Shown here: in pieces, positions 1-9,734 of the stretch
How positions within the stretch are numbered: the first letter of the stretch is position 1
How the letters are laid out: every line of letters starts with the position of its first letter
NCBI RefSeq assembly: GCF_000182925.2
Contig: NC_026501.1
Coordinates: 8,101,917 to 8,165,916, forward strand
DNA from: Neurospora crassa OR74A
Taxonomy: Eukaryota > Ascomycota > Sordariomycetes > Sordariales > Sordariaceae
Reading direction: 5' to 3'
DNA length: 64,000 nt
Program-made: the position numbers and the translations under genes
Notes under the pieces: generated by a model
The model's database searches: none
The model's input: only the letters and a program-made list of their open reading frames with translations
What the model was told of the DNA's origin: nothing

Positions 1-2393
1 GGTCTAACTTGCAACCATCGCAATCTGGTCAAGTTCAATGAGACAAAGGACGAAATATGGTCACAGGCCGGCTGTGAAAAGAAATCAAGACTGCCATTAG
101 CAATGCATACCTCACGGCTAAAAATCGCGTATCGTGGCTTGGACTTACACCGACAATGTTTTCGCGAACGGAACCACTTGGCCATACAACCACTGGGCCC
201 CGTTCTAGTATTGGGGTCTGGTGTCGAGCCTTACATGGTGCCCTACAGATGTAGTTTCCTGCGTGGAGCCTGGTGCATGGGGCTGGGACCTTAGGGATGG
301 GACGGGATGAAATGCAGAGGGTCGCGGACTCTGAGGGCTTGTATCGATAGGCGCAGTGTCTGGAAGGCAAGAAAAGAAAAAGTACGAATTATGCTGCCTT
401 GCTGCCAGCTGGCGGTCTTGATGCTGTGTTGGATGATTCTAGGACCTGGAAAGCACTTTGCCAGTCAACTCCTAGGCTAAGAATGCCGTCTTCCCAGAAA
501 TGTTTGTCAATCTGGAGGCCCAATAAATCGCCACATCAGAAATGGACGACATAAGCATAGTTGCGCCCTCAACCAAATCTCCGCGTTGGCATCAAGGTCA
601 TGGGCAGTGACAGAATAACGTATCTTGGTCTTGAAAGGTATAGTTATCGACTACCGAGGGCTTGCTCCTTCACTGCGTAAGGCATACCATTCTCTTTCAC
701 AGCGACACTCATCGATTTCATAGTCCTACATGATTCTGGGAGAGAAGATTCTGGTCCCCGATCACGGCTTTGACACGCCTTTGACTCCGCCAAGCAGACT
801 TGTTGGATAAAGTTTGAGATACAAATGTCATTCTTGAGGATCGGGACTCGACCGATCACACGCAAATTGGTGCTTCAGGCTTCTTCAAATGGGAGTGAGA
901 CAGTCAGGGGCAAACACGCATGAACAAGCGAAAACCTTTGTCTCTTCTCAGATTGAGTCATTGATGACTTGTCTCTTGCTCACCAGGTGACGATACACAC
1001 ACGAGAAGGTGAGTACCTAGGCTCATGATAAATTCTCCTTTCCATTTAAGTCCCCCTTCTTTGTCTTGTGATTGCTTACTTTTGACTTCCGGCTCACTCC
1101 GTGAACTTGTTGATACTGGAAGAGATCAAGAGATGCCAGGCAACCTCAATCCTCCTATTTTTAGTCGCCTGTAAAGACGGAAATATCTTTCTACCAGTAC
1201 GGTTCAGACACTTTGATTTGATCATAGGCTAACTCGCCTTCAGTTACATCAGCTTCAGTCGCAGTGAGTTTCTTTCCAAGTCCCCGAGACTGTGCAAGAG
1301 AGGAAACCCTTTGTACACTAACGCCACCTTCATTGCCCTTATTCAGGACGCGCAACATCCTCTGGCATAGGTTGAAACTGCCTTCTATAGATTGGGACGC
1401 AAATACTTGTCCCTGCGTGCAAGCCACGTCTTTTTATCAGGGCTTGGAGCGGGGTAGGAATCAGCACAATGGCGTTACGAGGGAGCAGCGTGAAGACAGA
1501 GACGCGGGCTTGGTGAAAACACTAACGTCCCTCCGCCACAACGCCATCGCCTTCGGATTGGAATATTGGAGCCGCATCCGCTGCCATGAAGACCAGGTGG
1601 GGGGTTCTGACGGGGAGTAGAGTCCTGGTGAGACACGTGGAATCGATATTCGGCTGATGGAACTCCAAGACGACGTATTTACATCTAGGTACTAGGTTTA
1701 AGATACGGAGTCCGATAACCACCGCAGTTTTGGATCTTCGGATGCATGCGGGCTTTGGACGTATTTGATCTTGCAATGCACGACGCGTGATTTCTGGCCA
1801 CCTTTCCTCTTTCCGTTTCCCTTTGGTTTGTGCCCCTTTTCCCGTTCTTTCCTCGCATAAAAGCTCGTTATCATCCCCGTTGAGTATTTCATACTGCATG
1901 GCCGCGTGGTCACTCTTGCATTCAGACAAGGGCAAGCTACGGCAGCAACGTTCCAAGTTGCCTTTCATTTTCTTTTCGACCAGACATATTTTCGATGAAA
2001 TTCGCAACAGAAACAGTAGTTGGGTCTTATTAGCTACTTGAAGTGCCTCACATAGCGTGCAGCAATTACTCTACATGACGCCCTGCAGCAAAGAAAGGGA
2101 AAATATTTTTTTGGGATTCCAGATACATGCGCGATCTGTCCTTCTCTTAGCCTTTTTTCTTGCCTGCATTGAATGGAAGTCCGACCTCCTGCACAGCAGA
2201 GGATATGCAGCGGGCACTGAGTCTGCACCAGTATTGAATTCGGGCAGTATTCAAATGTTCTTCTTTCAGAGCCCTTCATGTCTTCTTCTCTTCCCTCTAT
2301 CCACCACCGCTCAGTCACTAATCTCTCTCTCTTCGCTTTCAACAATCCACAAACCAGCAGTTATTCATCTTTGCTACTTTCGATTCAACGATC
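1..2393. other. left-edge intergenic region, no supported gene
   Basis: I see no convincing gene here. The open frames are short, lack recognisable domains and overlap on both strands. The last 150 bases before 2394 are pyrimidine-rich, as expected for a fungal core promoter and 5' leader of the gene that starts at 2394. Near 1013 there is a short ACCTAGG-type motif that recurs elsewhere in the window. Confidence 0.6.
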
Positions 2394-3206
2394 ATGTTCG
2401 GAACCACTCCACCATCGCTTTACCACCATATGCCGTCCCAAAGCGGAAATTCATCAGTCGCCATGACTGAGTATGACCACCATACTCCGCGTGGATCTGA
2501 ACAGAGTCTTCCCACTCCAGCTACAACTCCCGAGGCTGAACGGACTTTTTCCACCACGCCCACTGTCGTGGCCGAATCAACTCCCTCCACAACGCCCACT
2601 TTCGTGTCGGAAGAGAGTCTCACGTCTACCCCTGACACTCCCATAGATGAGACACCCAAGGAACCGTAAGTGCTTTTCTCTTCCCCAGTAATTATCCTGC
2701 TTCATGGGACCACCAACGCTGACATTCGATATTGCCAGGTGCATCTCTTTCGAACAGGGTAGGCATATGTTTTGTTTATTCTTTGTTTTGTCCAGATGTC
2801 TGCCTATTGGTCGTGGTAATCTGTAACCCGAACTGACTGGTTTCTTGTTCTTTACACAGACTTCGACCCCACTGCCAACATGCATGACCAAGCTCGCCGC
2901 TTGGTGCAAGACCGTCTCGCCCAAGGATTCGATCGGTCAGAACTCTTGATCGAGCAACTGATCCTTAGAGAGAAGGCAAGGGTTCGACAAATTCCAAGGC
3001 ACGACGATCATGACGGGCCGTTGAGTGACATCTGGAGACATGCACCCGACGTGCAGTCCCCGGAGTTTTACTTTTACACAGCCATTATTTTCAGGCTTGA
3101 ACAAAATCCGGTCCTCTCCACCACCCGCAGGGGGACACCATCACAGCTCCCAACGTCGACCGGCCGCACCAACAATAACCAAAGAGCGCGATGCGTCATG
3201 TTTTAG
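2394..3206 (+). CDS. small-paralogue family, member 1 (long form with TP-rich N-terminus and CaaX-like end)
   Basis: Three exons: 2394-2665, a 20-nt microexon 2739-2758 and 2860-3206, giving 212 aa. Intron 1 (73 nt) and intron 2 (101 nt) have GTAAGT/GTAGGC donors and CTGAC-like branch points. Exon 1 encodes about 90 residues rich in Thr, Pro, Ser and Glu with repeated TTPT/STPS units, probably disordered. The microexon encodes CISFEQ, and the second junction splits an Asp codon (G|AC). The last exon carries the family core (DQARRLVQDRL, LLIEQLILRE) with a longer insert before an FYFYTAIIFRLE segment. The protein ends in CVMF, which resembles a CaaX prenylation box; no other member has it. I recognise no function. 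The exon structure is supported by four paralogues downstream (4271, 6140, 7216, 9088) with identical splice phases. Confidence 0.75.
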
Positions 3207-4270
3207 ATGGAGGATGCAAGGAAGTTGGTGGTTAAGGGTGGACATGGTAAAGAAAAACCAAGCATTTTGGCAATTGTTATCCATTCATTAGAGACCTGCC
3301 TCACGGCCAGATAGATACCTTGGATATGGCATAGCGAGATTCAATTACTTTCCGCATCTTCCATTCTCATTTTCTCAATGTTCTCTTCCCAATTGCGTTC
3401 GCTTGTGAATACTCCACCGGATATGTGTAAGTAGTAATAGGTCAAATAATGGACGCGCCTTCCTACCGTCACATCATCCACAGCGAGAATTAGAGGTTGG
3501 TTGAGATGAAAGGACATAAATCATTTTGCGCGCGACGTTAGTGTTTATTGAATTCAGTAAAAATCCTCATCCCGATTTTTCAATTGCCTTCACCCCTCGA
3601 GCGTGAGATTATACTTCACGCAAATATGTACATCAGTCGTTTGAAGCGAACAAACGGTCCCACGTCACTGTCATCCGAATTTTGGTTCTTTCACGCTTCT
3701 AAGGTCCAGGTTGTTTACTTGGTGTGTGTGCCCCTTCTTTCGCTCTTTCCCCCTTGAAAATTCGATATTGGCTTGGCGCTCCCTGGGCCGATTTTTTCAC
3801 ATGACAATGGTCAAGTGTCAACAAAAATACGGTTTCGCCTTGTGCAAAATCTGTAAAAAAGATTAAAAGGTCAATACGCTTGCTCAAATAAGCTCATTCC
3901 TATTGTGTCATTGTTTCGCCAGTAGTTGGTAAAGAGTACTTCAAAACTTTGAGTGTCCGAAGTCGGATCGTTTCCAGAACCCCGACCTGAGCGCCCGAGT
4001 TTCGGATGGAGACAAACAATACGACAGCCATTTTCTGATCCTCAGACACAAAGTTTGAATACCCTGTATCTGGTATGGACGTGTCCATCCTTCTTCCTCT
4101 GTCACCCTTCCTCTCTTTATTAATATGACTGTTCGTTGCCTTTGACCATCGAGGAAAGGACTTCACACTTTCGACCTCAAAAAAATTCTTCCTTTTGATT
4201 TTCTGCGTTCGAGTCCACAAACAAAATAGCCACGAACAATCTGCCAGAAGTCTTTTCACTCTTTAGTACA
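3207..4270. other. intergenic between family members 1 and 2
   Basis: About 1.06 kb without a supported gene. Frames are short and lack family motifs. I found no additional copy of the 20-nt microexon pattern on the plus strand. Confidence 0.5.
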
Positions 4271-4652
4271 ATGCCGTAAGTAACTGAACCTGCACTTTCC
4301 AAATCTCTGACCCATTCCCAAACTGCAAGAACAACCCTAACTCTGCCTCCAGGTGGATTGACTTCGAGAGGGGTAAGCAAGAGACCTGGAAATGCCCGAC
4401 TAGCTCCAACACCACGTCTTCCCAGTCGCATGACCAATGACTAATCAAGTGTCGCCTCTTCTGCTAGACTGGTCCTACCAATGGCCTTTGGTTTGGCAGG
4501 CCAAAAGTCTCGTGGACCACTGTCTGGCGACCGGCGCCGACACCCATGCGCTGCTCGTAGAGCAGCGGTGTTTGAGGGAGGCTCAAACCAACCTCAGCAT
4601 CTCTTGGATGTTTTACAATGCTGTTGTGGTGGAACTGGAGGGTCGGCTGTAG
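4271..4652 (+). CDS. small-paralogue family, member 2
   Basis: Three exons: 4271-4275 (just ATGCC), microexon 4353-4372 (20 nt) and 4468-4652, giving 69 aa. Donors are GTAAGT and GTAAGC; acceptors are CTCCAG and TGCTAG. The protein begins MPWIDFER followed by Asp split over the second junction, then a helical-looking core: QAKSLVDHCLATGADTHALL, VEQRCLREAQ, and a C-terminal WMFYNAVVVELEGRL. The conserved positions match members 1, 3, 4 and 5: Q-A-x2-L-V, L-L-x-E-Q, L-R and the W-x-F-(H/Y) pair. There is no signal peptide or membrane segment. Function is unknown. A single-exon reading from the ATG at 4437 would give the same C-terminus but would lose the conserved N-terminal MPxIxF segment, so I prefer the spliced model. 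Confidence 0.75.
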
Positions 4653-6139
4653 GCGGGTTGTGCGTAGTGACATGGTAAGAATCAGGTTCTAGCGATCGAG
4701 ATATCTTTAGCGATTGAGACTAACGTGATAGTTGCTAAAAAGATCCAAGCCCACGCAAAGTTTCTTCCCTGGATGTATTGCTTGATGCCGATTTCCCAGG
4801 TCTCCCACAGATGAGTCGAGGGAGTGAAGGGAACGTACATCGATAAGTTGCTCGCTACATTTCAACAAGACGGCCGGAGTAGAGCGAGGCTTCTCTCTCT
4901 CGTTTTTCCATCGTTTGTGTTCGCATCAAAAAACATAAGCTCTCCCTCGCCTTCTATGTGCCGATTTTCCCCTTGTTTCCTGGATTTGTTGTTTTGCCAT
5001 GCTTTTTTTCCTGTCGTTTTTCTGTCTGTTGAGATTTACTTCTTTAAATCGCCTTTTCTTTTCCTTGTTTTGCGGTCTAAGAGCGACAAGTGCCGCTCAA
5101 TCTCCGAGGTGGCTCTTTCAGCATGTATGGTGGGAAAACTCAAGGAGCAGTTGCAATCTGAGGCTCTACTCAGCACGGCCTACCTACCATCAGTAGCCCA
5201 ATTGGTAGGATATACTGCTCAGAGATTGACGATTGGGGAAAGTAGGCAACACTTAGCTAAACACAATGGGGAGGTGTACACTAGGTATGCAGTAATACAT
5301 ACCTACCTCTACACGACCTTAACTACGGCAGGCAGCATTTGGGGGTTGAGCCTGTGGCGATCGATGAGACAGACATTCTGTCTGGTAAAGCTTTAGCAGG
5401 TGCACCACAGATACTATTGCACAAGGTAGTTGCGATGGCATGTGGTTGTTCAACCGACCCATGCAAAGTGTGCAAGGGGCACGGGGAGACAGATAGGAGT
5501 TATGCCCAGGGTAGTTGGGCAGGATCCCAGCGATCAAGCATCGACGTGTGGAAAGATATCTGGTATGTACGGAAGGTGAAGGCTCGGGGAGAACCAAGTG
5601 GGAGCCGTGCTTGCAGAAGACATCAGCAGGATCGGCGATATTAGAGCTGACTAAGATTCTTTGGATTACCGCCAGGGAATGGAATAATCGATGATAATAT
5701 TATTATGAGAGTGTAGGCAGGAGACAAAAAAGCTTCTCAACCCATCGTGGCCTCTAAGGTTTCATATACGGGCACACGTCCACAGGTCACTTACCTACAC
5801 CCATGGAATCTTCTCCCACATTCCCCGGCCCATACATAATGGGGTGGGAAGTGCAAGTGGAGAGAACCAAATCTTCAATAAGGAAGGAATCATGCTCAGG
5901 GAAGTAGATGAGAAGTGGAAAGTAATCGAAGGTCTGTACCTTACCTCTGGCTGGCTGTATTGTGATACCTATTTTCGTAACTTCTTGCATTCGTGTCTAT
6001 TTTGCACCCATTTTACACAATGACTTATCTCGGCACTTCCTCAGTATCACCGAGACTTCTTTTCGTCGACCGTTGACTGTTATCCAACCCGAATTTCCCG
6101 CGTTCTCCTTTTCCTTGCAAACATACCAGAGCATTCAAC
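4653..6139. other. intergenic between family members 2 and 3
   Basis: About 1.5 kb. A 190-aa frame at 4824-5396 is mostly pyrimidine-driven Phe/Leu/Ser composition and shows no domain or family motif. I see nothing I would annotate. Confidence 0.5.
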
Positions 6140-6563
6140 ATGGCGTACGTATCACAATTCTTCTCTTCTTGTAGGTCTCGCGAGATTCCTCAAATATCGT
6201 GTTAATCCAATATTCTTAGCTTTATCGAGTTTGCCCGCGGTTAGTACGCCCTAAACCTTCTGCTTTGCTCAGGGTTTCCCCGACGTGCACGATTTAAGTC
6301 TGCTCTATGGTTGTCAGCAAGCAAATACCTCGATGTTTTTAGTTTTTCTCACTTCTATACTCAATATGGCAACCCATTTACTGACTCTCGAGCGTCTCTT
6401 AGATCGTGACTCCGAAAAATCGCTTGCCTTGCAAGCCGTTGAGCTGATCCAAAAGGCTCTAGACGCCGGCGCCACTCGCGCTGCTCTTCTCGAGGAACAA
6501 AAAGACTTGCGTGACAGAGGCCCGCAACACACTTCACTCTGGCTGTTCCACGCGTTATTGTAA
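6140..6563 (+). CDS. small-paralogue family, member 3 (shortest)
   Basis: Three exons: 6140-6144 (ATGGC), microexon 6220-6239 (20 nt) and 6403-6563, giving 61 aa. Intron 1 uses GTACGT. Intron 2 uses GTTAGT and ends with a CTGAC branch point 16 nt before CTTAG. The protein starts MAFIEFAR plus the junction-encoded Asp, then runs RDSEKSLALQAVELIQKALD, ALLEEQKDLRDRG and ends SLWLFHALL. It keeps Q-A-x2-L-I, L-L-x-E-Q, L-R and W-L-F-H, but is truncated just after the WLFH motif relative to members 2, 4 and 5. The second residue is Ala where the other short members have Pro. An unspliced reading from the ATG at 6285 shares the same C-terminus, but it lacks the conserved microexon segment. Function is unknown. 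Confidence 0.7.
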
Positions 6564-7125
6564 CGGAGCTTGAGATACCCGGTTACTTAACATCGGTTGG
6601 TCAGCTCCTGCAGTACTTGTAAGGACCCTGCGACCATACGAGTCACGTCCTCCGCATGGCCTCTGGCTAGGTACTCGAAAGAGGATATAGGTTAAGGAGC
6701 AAACTAGATCCACGCATTATGGGGGCTCCTGGTTAGCCACAGTATCTCTTCTGGCAGCTCATGAGCTAGACTTTCTGTTCTCGTAGTTAATCACTCGTAT
6801 CTCCCTGCATTGTATGCCTCCTGCACTCTCCATAGATCTTGCTCGAGCCTCGCTTTCCTGTAACTGGCATTTATATCTGCTCCATCTGCCTGTTTTGACT
6901 TTCCATCATAGACCACCGCAAACCTGGACCACATTGTGTTTCGATATTAAGAAAAATGCAGTGCTGGAGAATGATACCAAGGTTTTCTGCCAAGAAACCA
7001 AACCTTGATGCCCGGAATACCTACAATTCCTGCAAGAGCTCCCCGCTTTCTTGATGTTCCTGTGCCCTTCGCGGTTTTCTACGATTCGCTACATAAGGCT
7101 CCGACCTTGCCCTCTAACAGTTACC
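6564..7125. other. intergenic between family members 3 and 4
   Basis: About 560 bases with only short overlapping frames. The segment ends at a TATA box that belongs to the next gene. Confidence 0.5.
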
Positions 7126-7133
7126 TATATACC
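7126..7133 (+). promoter_or_regulatory. TATA box of family member 4
   Basis: TATATACC lies 90 bp upstream of the ATG at 7216. Family member 5 has an almost identical element (TATATATACC) 85 bp upstream of its ATG, so this looks like a retained core promoter. Confidence 0.5.
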
Positions 7134-7215
7134 ACATTCAAGACCAATCGCACACACGACCACAGACAGGATATTCCAGTCACTTCATAAGAAGACAGAT
7201 TTCGAAACAGTAAAC

Positions 7216-7628
7216 ATGCCGTAAGTGTTCCACCCATTTCAGTCAATAATCAGCCACTTTATGGTCTCAAGCTAACATGCCGTCAGACACATCTCCTTTG
7301 ATTCCGGTAAGTTGAAATGCACGCTTCCATTCTGGTTGCCACAAGGCCAAATACTCTTGAGCTATGTCTTTGCGGTTGGTGTTGACGTCTTTTCTTTACC
7401 ATAGATTATGATCCGAGTGTCAGTCTCCTAGAACAAGCCAGACAGCTTGTCAGGGACCGCCAGAATGGGGGCGTCAGCCTCTGGGATCTGCTGTACGAGC
7501 AGGGTGCACACGTGCGTGGCAGTACGCCTGGAACGATGGTCTACTTATTCCATTGCATGGTCCTCATCCAAGTCTTGAGATGCTTGGGCGAAACTGGCGG
7601 CGAAACTCAACGGGGCGATAACAAATAG
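7216..7628 (+). CDS. small-paralogue family, member 4
   Basis: Three exons: 7216-7220 (ATGCC), microexon 7287-7306 (20 nt) and 7405-7628, giving 82 aa. All splice sites are GT-AG with GTAAGT donors. The protein begins MPHISFDS and the junction codon again gives Asp (G|AT). The body reads DYDPSVSLLEQARQLVRDR, then GVSLWDLLYEQGAHVRG, then MVYLFHCMVLIQVLRCLG and a polar tail rich in Gly, Glu and Asp. It is closest to member 5: both share the D-(Y/W)-D-P-(S/T)-V-S-L-x-E-Q-A segment. The exon-3 region has been tandemly duplicated twice downstream, with decay (7752-7967 and 8075-8290). No function is recognised. Confidence 0.78.
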
Positions 7629-7751
7629 GCAGAACGCAAAATCTTGACGTTGACAAGCAAAGTTGCATGAGCATCCGAATAGTGCTTGGATGTTGGGAGA
7701 GAATGGCCTAGCAATATCTTTTTCTTTTTTGCATTTATCCCGCCAACATTC

Positions 7752-7967
7752 CTGTCTCCTCGAACTAATCAGAAAGCTGATTACCGACGACAGAGCAGAG
7801 GCGTAAGCCTATGGGATTTACTCTGCGAACAGGGTGCTTGCGTACAGGGCTGTACGCCTGGAACGATAAGACATTTATTCCACAGCATGGTTCTCGTCCC
7901 AGTTCTCAAACGCTTGGGCGGACATGAAAATGGCGATGGAGCTGGACAGGGCGAAGACGAATAGGCG
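7752..7967 (+). pseudogene. decayed partial tandem copy of member 4, copy A
   Basis: The sequence aligns with exon 3 of the gene at 7216, from the LLEQARQLV segment to the polar tail, but no ATGCC exon or microexon is present upstream. An open frame still reads GVSLWDLLCEQGACVQG, then LFHSMVLVPVLKRLGG and an Asp/Glu/Gly-rich tail, so the reading frame is largely kept in the 3' half. The differences from member 4 include many C-to-T and G-to-A changes, which is compatible with repeat-induced point mutation but not proof of it. It is probably not expressed as a normal family protein. Confidence 0.7.
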
Positions 7968-8074
7968 TAAAAGCCGAGTTTTTCTACTAATGATCAAATC
8001 TGTATGATCAGGCATCAAACTAGCCTTGGAACGCTGGGAGCGAATTCCAGCGATATCTCTCTTTACTCACCTTA

Positions 8075-8290
8075 CCATTCTCCTTGAACAAATCGCGAAG
8101 CTGCTTACCGACCGACAGAGCAGAGGCGTACGCCTCTGACATTTACGGTGTAAACAGAATGCCTATATCCGAGTCAGTCCGCCTGGGAACATGAGGTATT
8201 TGTTCCATAGCATGAATCCAATCCATTTTCTAGACGCTCAGGCAAAACTGGAAACGAGGACAAAGATGGCGACCATGGGCAGCTATTAAC
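8075..8290 (+). pseudogene. decayed partial tandem copy of member 4, copy B
   Basis: This is a third, more degraded tandem copy, about 330 bp downstream of copy A. It retains recognisable pieces: LLEQIAKLLTDRQSRGV, a VSPPGNMRYLFHSM segment, and a shared upstream sequence (a GCTGGGAGCGAAT-like block also present before copy A). Stop codons interrupt the core. Like copy A it lacks the 5' exons. Confidence 0.6.
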
Positions 8291-9002
8291 GTGAAGTTCT
8301 TCACTTCTTCCGCAAATTTGTATGAGAATCCCGTAGGCCCCACAATACCTGGGGGGAGGACCTGACGTTTCCTGTTGTACTTATCTAGGAAAGATTTGGT
8401 TGGTGTTGTAGTGTTTTCTTCTTGGTTGCTCTATTGTTCCTTTTTCAATTCCGGGACGTCAACATGGTTCTCTCCCATGCTCCCTTGCTTCATCTCTCCC
8501 CTTCTTACTCTTCCAAGTCTACTACCACACATCTTACGCTAGCGTCTTTCACCTAGTTGGCGTGGTATTGAATGACATACTGCGCTGGTCGTCAAGTCCG
8601 TGAATTTAGAGGTACCATCGCTCACGTAACACTACACGTCAGAGGGAAGTTCTAAAATGCTAGAATGAAGTTGGTCACCAAGGGAATGACTAGAAAGCAG
8701 ATTACCCAGGAATTTGCAACCAGGCTAGACGCAATTCGGTATATGAGTGTAGGATACCTTTTTTTCATTTTTGCGACTAGGGAACGTGGACTTCCCCATA
8801 GAGACCTCCCTCAACCTGGGCCACGTGATGGTCCGATAATAAGAACTGTCCAGTGAAGCACCACGCTTTCCCGCCCGGCAGCCAAACCTTACCCGTCCCG
8901 AACGCTTCAATGGCACCGAAGGCCCTGCATTATTCTTTACTTTCTGCTCTGCTTCGTCATCTCTCACCGTCATCGTACACAGACACCCAACCCTCCCTCT
9001 GC
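8291..9002. other. intergenic before family member 5
   Basis: About 710 bases. A short frame at 8665-8856 (LVTKGMTRKQITQEFATRL, then YLFFIFATRERG) shows faint resemblance to the family core and might be a very old copy. I do not annotate it as a gene. Confidence 0.4.
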
Positions 9003-9012
9003 TATATATACC
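9003..9012 (+). promoter_or_regulatory. TATA box of family member 5
   Basis: TATATATACC lies 85 bp upstream of the preferred ATG at 9088. It matches the element and spacing in front of member 4. Confidence 0.5.
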
Positions 9013-9087
9013 AAACTCGACAACGTTTTACTCCACGTTCACGAACCACGAAGTAAACCACTTCTCATGAAACCGGCTCAGGGAAGC

Positions 9088-9534
9088 ATGCCGTAAGTAC
9101 CCCGATTAATTCAACTTGTTCACTATGCGTCGTTGATCTCAAGCTGACTGTCCCCTCAGATACATTAATTTCGACGGCGGTAAGGACACTCCCATAAGCC
9201 CAGTCTGTCTCGCGAGGATGACGTAGTTATCACCCATGTTACCCTAACCGTTGTTGCGAGCTCCAGAATCACACTTCTGATTCTTGCTCCCCAACCTCTA
9301 CGCGATTGATGCTGACGCTCTTTCTTCGCAGACTGGGATCCTACCGTCAGCCTAGCCGAGCAGGCCAAGAGGCTGGTAACAGACCGCCTGTGTCGGGGAA
9401 TCACCCTTGGACAGCTGCTGGACGACCAGCGTGAATGCCTGCGGGGAAGCCCGACAAAAACCATGCTGTGGTTGTTCCACATGTTCATGATCAGAGAGAT
9501 CAAGAACCGATTCGACATGGCCAGACCCGAATAA
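9088..9534 (+). CDS. small-paralogue family, member 5
   Basis: Three exons: 9088-9092 (ATGCC), microexon 9160-9179 (20 nt) and 9332-9534, giving 75 aa. An in-frame ATG at 9067 would add MKPAQGS; I prefer 9088 because every other short member starts directly at M-(P/A). The protein begins MPYINFDG plus junction Asp, followed by WDPTVSLAEQAKRLVTDR, GITLGQLLDDQRECLRGS and MLWLFHMFMIREIKNRF. Intron 2 (152 nt) has a GCTGACG branch point and a polypyrimidine tract before TTCGCAG. The protein is highly charged, predicted mostly helical, with no signal or membrane segment. Function is unknown. It is the most canonical member for building a family profile. Confidence 0.8.
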
Positions 9535-9706
9535 GGTGGAAGCGAGGGGGCAGGAGACGGAACTGAACATACATACATACCTGGAGGTATACCTACCTCT
9601 ACTCCCCAACTATCATTCATTTTTTCTCCTTTCTCCAACAGAAGCCCCACGACTGTTTTTCAGCACATGCGAGATCGCCCGCGTACTACGATCTTCGAAA
9701 CGAAAG

Positions 9707-9734
9707 AAAAAAAAAAAAAAAAAAAAAAAAAAAA
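9707..9734. repeat. poly(A) tract, 28 nt
   Basis: Uninterrupted A run in noncoding DNA just downstream of family member 5. It is one of several long homopolymers in the window. Confidence 0.9.

Noticed and set aside
4824-5396. 190-aa frame with hydrophobic stretches between family members 2 and 3
   Set aside because: Phe/Leu/Ser content is explained by pyrimidine-rich DNA; no motif or splice support.
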